Source of the DNA: JBJHBY01 sp050485745
GTDB lineage: Bacteria; Pseudomonadota; Gammaproteobacteria; Pseudomonadales; CAMLJR01
NCBI GenBank assembly: GCA_050485745.1
Contig: JBJHBY010000183.1
Location: forward strand, 1 to 7,251
DNA: 7,251 nucleotides
Direction: 5' to 3'
The position numbers and the translations under genes are program-made. Below, piece by piece: positions 1 to 4,511 of this stretch; positions within the stretch are counted from its first letter, which is position 1, and every line of letters starts with the position of its first letter. A model generated the notes under the pieces. The model worked only from the letters and a program-made list of their open reading frames with translations. It made no database searches and was not told the origin of the DNA.

Positions 1-213
1 GCCGAGCAGTTGCAGATACACGGGGGTGCCGGAGGGCGTGCGACAGCCGTGATCCAGTTCCGGGCAGCTGCGCAGGAACACCCGGCGCGGCAGCCGGGTA
101 TCGGTGACGCGCACGAACTCGGTGACGCAGCGGTCGAAGTCGCCGTCACGGGTGAGGAGGGCGCGCAGGGTGTGATCGAGGACGCCCTCCATCGGTGCGA
201 GCAGGATGCGCAT
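1..213 (-). CDS. dusC: tRNA-dihydrouridine(16) synthase DusC, N-terminal part (runs off the left edge)
   Basis: This is the first 71 codons of a flavin enzyme that reduces a uridine in the D-loop of tRNA (U16 in E. coli) to dihydrouridine, using FMN and NADPH in the cytoplasm. Read on the minus strand, the protein begins MRILLAPMEGVLD and continues with TEFVRVTDTRLP, CPELDH and RTPSGTPVYLQLLG. This follows E. coli DusC almost position for position from its start (MRVLLAPMEGVLD, CITEFVRV, RTPSGTLVRVQLLG, recalled from memory). APMEG is the start of the FMN-binding TIM barrel, and TEFVRV is typical of DusC rather than DusA or DusB. The ATG at 213 is chosen because it matches the family start and lies just inside a TATAAT box. 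No clear Shine-Dalgarno is seen. The catalytic Cys and the C-terminal tRNA-binding domain lie outside the window. It is a housekeeping gene with no evident link to the secretion locus beyond adjacency. Confidence 0.93.
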   Translation of the reverse strand, partial: MRILLAPMEGVLDHTLRALLTRDGDFDRCVTEFVRVTDTRLPRRVFLRSCPELDHGCRTPSGTPVYLQLLG

Positions 214-242
214 GGTCGCGGCTGGCCTGTGATGGGGGGCGC

Positions 243-248
243 ATTATA
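243..248 (-). promoter_or_regulatory. dusC: Candidate -10 box of the dusC promoter
   Basis: The minus strand carries a perfect TATAAT here, 29 bases upstream of the dusC ATG. That would give a short leader of roughly 20-25 bases. No good -35 hexamer is found at 16-18 bases spacing (the 17-base position reads GGGCAG), and the -10 is not a proper extended type. The call therefore rests on the perfect hexamer and its position in an otherwise GC-rich gap. Confidence 0.5.
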
Positions 249-319
249 ACCAGCTCGAAGCCCCCCTGCCCGGAACCCTGTACGCAGCGGGGTGACAGGC
301 AGGGTGGGGCGGTGCTATG

Positions 320-348
320 TTGAAAGTCGTATCACGGATGCATACGAC
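320..348 (+). promoter_or_regulatory. Inverted repeat and possible promoter/operator ahead of the secretion operon
   Basis: GTCGTAT (326-332) and ATACGAC (342-348) form a perfect inverted repeat with 7-base arms and a 9-base spacer. It ends 11 bases before the start codon of the exporter gene. A -35-like TTGAAA (320-325) abuts its left arm. The hexamer 17 bases further on (343-348, TACGAC) is only a weak -10 match and coincides with the right arm. The dyad could be an operator for a dimeric regulator or a small hairpin in the 5' leader. Either role is inference; the symmetry itself is seen directly. Confidence 0.4.
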
Positions 349-359
349 GGATCGTTCAC

Positions 360-2513
360 ATGGATGTTACCCCGGGGGCCTGTCTTGGCCCTGAAGCCCT
401 TTGCCTCGTCGCCCGCTTTCACGGGCTTGCTGCCGACCCCTCCCAGGTTCGCCATCGCAGTGGCCGTGGCCATCGCGGCTTTGAACCGGCTGACCTGCTG
501 CGTGCGGCCCGTGAGCTCGGCTTGCGCGCCCGGATCATCCACTCGCCCTGCGACGAACTGGCCCGCCTGCCGCTGCCCGCTGTGGCCCGGCACCGGGACG
601 GGCACTATCTGGTGCTGGCGCGCGCCGATGCGGCGCAACTGCTGTTGCATGACCTGCGCCTGGGGCGGCCGCAGCAGGTCTCCGCCGATGTCGCGGCCAC
701 GCAATTGAGTGGCGATGTCATCCTGCTGGCGCGGCGTGGCCTGCTGGCGGTGTCCTCCGCCCGTTTCGGGTTGCGCTGGTTTTTGCCGGTGATTGCGCGC
801 CACCGCGCCCTGCTGGTGGACGTGCTGGTGGCCTCCCTGTTCATCCAGTTGTTCGCCCTGATTACGCCGCTGTTCTTTCAGGTGATGATCGACAAGGTCC
901 TGGTTCACCAGGGGCGCTCGACCCTGCATGTGCTGGCCATCGGTTTGCTGGCGGTGTCGCTGTTCGAGGTGCTGCTGAGCCTGCTGCGCAACTATGTGTT
1001 CTCGCATACCGGCAGCCGCATCGACGTGGTGCTGTCGGCGCGGCTGTTCGATCACCTGCTGCACCTGCCGGTCAGCTACTTCAAGGCACGTCGCGTCGGC
1101 GACACCGTGGCACGGGTGCGCGAGCTGGATACCATTCGCGAGTTCCTCACCGGTTCTTCCGTCACCCTGGTGATCGATCTGCTGTTCACCCTGGTGTTCC
1201 TGGCGGTGCTGTTTTTCTACAGCACGACCCTGGCCCTGGTGGTGCTGGCCTCGATTCCCTGCTACGTGCTGCTGTCGCTGGCGGTGACGCCACTGCTGCG
1301 TGCGCGCACGGCGGAGAAATTCCGCCTCGGCGCCGAGAACCAGGCCTTCATCGTTGAATCGATCACCGGTATGGACACCCTCAAGAGCATGGCGGTGGAG
1401 CCGCGGACGCAGCGGCGCTGGGAGGACCAGATGGCCGCCTATGTGGGGGCGTCCTTTCGTGCCAGCCACCTGGGCAATATCGCCTCCCAGGTCGCCGCCC
1501 TGATCAGCAAGGTGGTGACGGTGCTGCTGTTGTGGATCGGCGCGGGTCTGGTGATGGGGGGCGCAATGACCATCGGCATGCTGGTGGCGTTCAATATGAT
1601 CGCGGGTCGCATCAGCGGGCCCATCCTGCGCCTGGTGCAGCTGTGGCAGGACTTCCAGCAGGCGGGGATTTCCCTGGAGCGCCTCGGCGATGTGCTGAAT
1701 GCGCCCCGGGAGCGGGGGCATGATCCCGGTCGCAGCAGCCCCGGGGGTGTGCGTGGTGACATTCGCTTCGAGCACGTGAGTTTTCGCTACCAGCCCGAGC
1801 GTCCCCCGGTGCTCTGTGACGTCAGCCTGGAGATTCCTGCGGGGGAGGTGGTCGGCATCGTTGGCCGCTCCGGCTCCGGTAAAAGCACCCTGACTCGCCT
1901 GGTGCAGCGCCTGTACGTACCCGACGCGGGGCGGGTTCTGATGGATGGCATCGACCTTGCGATGGTCGATCCTGCCTGGCTGCGGCGCCAGGTGGGTGTG
2001 GTGCTGCAGGACAGCTTTCTGTTCAACGCCTCGGTGCGGGACAACATCGCCCTGGCCGACCCGGGTGCGTCCCTGGAGCGTGTGATTGAAGTGGCGCAGA
2101 TGGCCGGTGCCCACGACTTCATCCTGACCCTGCCCGAGGGCTACGATTCCGCGGTGGGCGAGCAGGCTGGCCTGCTCTCCGGTGGCCAGCGCCAGCGCAT
2201 CGCCATCGCCAGGGCCCTGCTGGCTGACCCCCGCATCCTGATCTTCGACGAGGCCACCAGTGCCCTGGATTATGAGTCCGAGCATGTGCTGCAGCGCAAC
2301 ATGGGCCGGATCAGCCAGGGTCGGACCGTGCTGGTCATCGCCCATCGCCTGTCCACGGTGCGCAATGCGGATCGCATCGTGGTCATGGATGCCGGTCGCG
2401 TGGTAGAGCAGGGCAGTCACCAGGCGCTGCTGCAGAGCGGGGGTATTTACGCGCATCTGCACGCACTGCAGTCGGCTTCACCGCGACCTGCTGCAGCGAG
2501 CCCGGCGCCATGA
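360..2513 (+). CDS. Type I secretion ABC exporter, HlyB type, with catalytically dead C39-like domain
   Basis: Inner-membrane ATPase/permease of a type I secretion system; it recognises and energises export of the RTX substrate. The 717 residues are close to E. coli HlyB (707) and align with it from the first Met. Residues 1-125 are a C39-like domain. The catalytic Cys site (HlyB Tyr9) is Leu9 here, with a Cys one place earlier, and the upstream Gln is absent. His82 and Asp98 are kept, so this looks like a substrate-binding domain rather than a leader protease. The membrane domain spans about 150-420, with the HlyB-like stretches LFALITPLFFQV and RRVGDTVARVRELD. The ATPase domain has Walker A GRSGSGKST (502-510), Q-loop Gln550, signature LSGGQ (606-610), Walker B ILIFDE (626-631), D-loop SALD and H-loop His662, all intact. 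An in-frame TGA at 321 leaves no usable earlier start codon. The Shine-Dalgarno is weak. The stop overlaps the next start (ATGA), implying translational coupling. Confidence 0.95.
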   Translation: MDVTPGACLGPEALCLVARFHGLAADPSQVRHRSGRGHRGFEPADLLRAARELGLRARIIHSPCDELARLPLPAVARHRDGHYLVLARADAAQLLLHDLRLGRPQQVSADVAATQLSGDVILLARRGLLAVSSARFGLRWFLPVIARHRALLVDVLVASLFIQLFALITPLFFQVMIDKVLVHQGRSTLHVLAIGLLAVSLFEVLLSLLRNYVFSHTGSRIDVVLSARLFDHLLHLPVSYFKARRVGDTVARVRELDTIREFLTGSSVTLVIDLLFTLVFLAVLFFYSTTLALVVLASIPCYVLLSLAVTPLLRARTAEKFRLGAENQAFIVESITGMDTLKSMAVEPRTQRRWEDQMAAYVGASFRASHLGNIASQVAALISKVVTVLLLWIGAGLVMGGAMTIGMLVAFNMIAGRISGPILRLVQLWQDFQQAGISLERLGDVLNAPRERGHDPGRSSPGGVRGDIRFEHVSFRYQPERPPVLCDVSLEIPAGEVVGIVGRSGSGKSTLTRLVQRLYVPDAGRVLMDGIDLAMVDPAWLRRQVGVVLQDSFLFNASVRDNIALADPGASLERVIEVAQMAGAHDFILTLPEGYDSAVGEQAGLLSGGQRQRIAIARALLADPRILIFDEATSALDYESEHVLQRNMGRISQGRTVLVIAHRLSTVRNADRIVVMDAGRVVEQGSHQALLQSGGIYAHLHALQSASPRPAAASPAP

Positions 2514-3874
2514 TCCGCCAGCTCGGCCACAATCCGGCGGACGCGCGCGCACAGGCGCTGAACCGGGCCTTTATGCCTGCGGCGATGGAGCTGGAATCGA
2601 CGCCGGCGCATCCCCTTGGTCGCGCCATTCTCTGGAGCATCGTGTCGTTGTTTCTGCTGGCGGTGACCTGGGCGAGCCTGGGCCGGGTGGACGTGATCGT
2701 CGTGGCCGACGGTGTGATCCTGCCCAGTGGCCGGGTGCGTCCGGTGCAGCCAGCCATCGCAGGTGTGGTCACGGATATTCATGTGGCCGAGGGGCAGCAT
2801 GTGCAGTCGGGCCAGGTTCTGCTCAGCCTCGATACCACGGTGAGCGCGGCGGATGTGCAGCGCCTGGCCCTGCAGTTGCAGGGGCTGAAGTCGGAGCAGG
2901 CGCATCTGCGCGGCGTCAGCGCTGTGCTGCGGGTCATGCTGGACGCCGGTGTGGCGGGCGGTGCCGGAGCGGTGCGCAACGCCGCGCTGGACAACCCCGA
3001 GCCCGCACTGGCATCGCGCATCGCCGCGCTGCAATCGATGGATGCAGTGTTCACGGAGCAGCGCCAGGCGCGCGAGCAGGCGCTGTACCACGCACTGGCC
3101 AGCGTTGCCCGCCTGCAGGGCCTGCTGCCCCTGCTCGAGGAGCGTGCCGCGGCACTGGCGACCCTGCATCAACGCGGCCTGGCGCCGCGCATGCAGTGGC
3201 TGGAGCTGGAACAGGAGCGTATTGACGCCGACGGGCAGTTGCTGGCGGAGCGGCATCGTACGGCACAGTTGCGTGCCGAGCTCGAGGAGCTGCGCCAGCG
3301 TCGCGAACAGTGGCTGGCTGAAGCCCTGATGGACGCCACCCTGGAGCTGGTGCGCCTGGATGTCGAGGTGGGTGCCCTGCGGCAGGAATGGGTCAAGGCC
3401 CGGGAGATCGAGCGCCAGCAGCGCATCCGCGCGCCCTCCGCCGGGGTGGTGCACGCATTGCGGGTGCACACCCCGGGAACGGTGGTGCAGGCGGGGGGGA
3501 CCCTGCTGGAGATCGTGCCGGAGGACGACGAGCTGGTGGTCGAGGCCTGGGTGCCGAACCGGGATATCGGCTTTGTGCGCGAGGGTCAGGCGGCGTCCCT
3601 CAAGGTCCAGACCTTCCAGTTCACCCGCTACGGCACGGTGCCGGGCAGGGTCACCCTGTTGTCGCGGGATGCGGTGGTCGACGAGGTCGCCGGCCCGAGG
3701 TACCTGGCCCGTATCCATCTGGAGAGGGACTGGATGCTGGTCGACGGGGTAGAAGTACGCTTTTCGCCGGGGATGATCGCCTCGGCGGAAATCGCCACAG
3801 GTCGGCGTCGATTGATCGAGTTCTTCCTGGCGCCTGTGGTGGCGGCACTCCAGGAAGCGGGGAGGGAGCGGTAG
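2510..3874 (+). CDS. Type I secretion membrane fusion (periplasmic adaptor) protein, HlyD family
   Basis: Adaptor that links the ABC exporter to an outer-membrane TolC-type channel across the periplasm. The 454 residues are slightly below E. coli HlyD (478). A short cytoplasmic N-terminus is followed by one membrane anchor at about 40-58. Next comes the first half of a lipoyl-like domain (about 78-110: PAIAGVVTDIHVAEGQHV then GQVLLSLD). A long, Leu/Glu/Arg/Gln-rich helical hairpin of coiled-coil type runs from about 115 to 303. The second lipoyl half follows (IRAPSAGVVHALRVHTPG, about 306-323), then a beta-barrel domain. The C-terminus, PGMIASAEIATGRRR with LIEFFLAPV, is the HlyD family ending. 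The start codon overlaps the exporter's stop and has little Shine-Dalgarno of its own, so translation is probably coupled. No TolC homologue is encoded in the window; one may be supplied from elsewhere. Codon use is GC-rich, matching the exporter and unlike the next gene. Confidence 0.94.
   Translation: MIRQLGHNPADARAQALNRAFMPAAMELESTPAHPLGRAILWSIVSLFLLAVTWASLGRVDVIVVADGVILPSGRVRPVQPAIAGVVTDIHVAEGQHVQSGQVLLSLDTTVSAADVQRLALQLQGLKSEQAHLRGVSAVLRVMLDAGVAGGAGAVRNAALDNPEPALASRIAALQSMDAVFTEQRQAREQALYHALASVARLQGLLPLLEERAAALATLHQRGLAPRMQWLELEQERIDADGQLLAERHRTAQLRAELEELRQRREQWLAEALMDATLELVRLDVEVGALRQEWVKAREIERQQRIRAPSAGVVHALRVHTPGTVVQAGGTLLEIVPEDDELVVEAWVPNRDIGFVREGQAASLKVQTFQFTRYGTVPGRVTLLSRDAVVDEVAGPRYLARIHLERDWMLVDGVEVRFSPGMIASAEIATGRRRLIEFFLAPVVAALQEAGRER
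3861..3868 (+). promoter_or_regulatory. Ribosome binding site of the small membrane-protein gene
   Basis: GGAGGGAG lies at the very end of the fusion-protein gene, 8 bases before the ATG at 3877. It decides the start: the reading frame stays open far upstream (to 3388) across the HlyD gene, but only this ATG has a strong Shine-Dalgarno, and codon use changes to AT-rich just after it. Confidence 0.7.
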
Positions 3875-3876
3875 GG

Positions 3877-4479
3877 ATGGTGGAACAAGGGAATGATGGG
3901 CTAAGGCGAAGAAGGAATGTTTTGCTGCGGTTCTATGATTTCTATATCGATCAGCAGGAGTTGCTGATTCGTCGGGCGAAGTATCGGGGGATAAAATTTA
4001 TCCTCATATACATTCTGGTGTTATATGGATTCTGTACAGCCGTGGTGTTCTCTCCAAGGCTTGATGAGCTTCCTTTCTCGCCTGATCAATTAATTGATAT
4101 GGAAGGGTTTGTCAGGAGCGTTCCGCATATTGGGAGGCCTGGTGTTTGCGGACATTCGATGGTTTTTGAGAGTCTGGATGGTAGCGAGGTCAGGCTGGAC
4201 TTCAGATATTACGGACAAGTTTTCAGGGATATCAAAGACAAGAAAGTGATTGTCAGAGTAGAAAAAAGAGCTCCAAGAAAATTCTGCCCAAAAAATTCGG
4301 GTTACTTTGTTTTCGAAGTTGAGTACGAGGAGGAATACCTTATAGAGTACACATGGGAGCGGTACATGGAAAGAGTGAGTTTTCAAGACACTTCTATATT
4401 CATTCTTATCTATTCATCTTTTCTTGTTCTCTTTCTTATGTCTTATATCTACATGAACGATAGGTTCTCAAAGGACTAA
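3877..4479 (+). CDS. Unrecognised small protein with two predicted membrane segments, between exporter genes and RTX gene
   Basis: A 200-residue protein I do not recognise. The N-terminus is basic (RRRR near 10-13, RR at 32-33), followed by a hydrophobic segment at about 40-59. A polar, probably beta-rich region follows (about 60-170) with Cys91 and Cys137. A second hydrophobic segment lies at about 173-193, then a short polar tail (NDRFSKD). By the positive-inside rule, both ends would be cytoplasmic and the central domain periplasmic, where the two Cys could pair. It starts 2 bases after the fusion-protein stop and ends 32 bases before the RTX gene, so it is most likely co-transcribed. Base use is strikingly AT-rich (42 of 120 bases G/C at 4201-4320; 16 of 60 at 4381-4440), with AGA, AGG, ATA and CTA codons rare in the flanking exporter genes. 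It is not an HlyC-type acyltransferase: size and membrane segments do not fit. Possible roles, all inference: immunity or protection protein for the RTX product, or an accessory secretion factor. Confidence 0.85.
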   Translation: MVEQGNDGLRRRRNVLLRFYDFYIDQQELLIRRAKYRGIKFILIYILVLYGFCTAVVFSPRLDELPFSPDQLIDMEGFVRSVPHIGRPGVCGHSMVFESLDGSEVRLDFRYYGQVFRDIKDKKVIVRVEKRAPRKFCPKNSGYFVFEVEYEEEYLIEYTWERYMERVSFQDTSIFILIYSSFLVLFLMSYIYMNDRFSKD

Positions 4480-4500
4480 AATTTATTCTTTGTTCAACAT

Positions 4501-4505
4501 GGAGG
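4501..4505 (+). promoter_or_regulatory. Ribosome binding site of the RTX gene
   Basis: GGAGG lies 6 bases before the ATG at 4512, in the 32-base gap after the small gene. No terminator-like hairpin or convincing promoter is seen in that gap, which supports read-through from the upstream genes. Confidence 0.75.
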
Positions 4506-4511
4506 TTGATC

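Noticed and set aside
264..304. CCCTGCC/GGCAGGG inverted repeat in the dusC-exporter gap
   Set aside because: 27-base spacer and pure GC-rich arms; likely chance in this composition and not terminator-like (no T run).
315..2462. Long open frame on the minus strand (715 codons) opposite the exporter gene
   Set aside because: Gln/His/Arg-rich translation with no recognisable domain. It lies antisense to a gene with complete HlyB motifs, and such mirror frames are expected in GC-rich coding DNA.
2447..3718. Minus-strand open frame of 423 codons opposite the HlyD-type gene
   Set aside because: Low-complexity His/Gln/Arg-rich shadow of a well-supported gene; no family resemblance.
3388..3876. 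Upstream extension of the small membrane-protein frame into the HlyD gene
   Set aside because: The extension is Gly/Arg/Ala-rich out-of-frame translation of the HlyD gene. The strong Shine-Dalgarno at 3861-3868 and the codon-use change support the start at 3877.
4090..4386. Minus-strand 98-codon frame within the AT-rich block
   Set aside because: No Shine-Dalgarno or family resemblance, and it is fully inside the better-supported plus-strand gene.
3877..4479. Small gene as an HlyC-like toxin acyltransferase
   Set aside because: It has two membrane segments, lacks any HlyC-like stretch that I can recognise, and has a different length; position in the operon alone is not enough.
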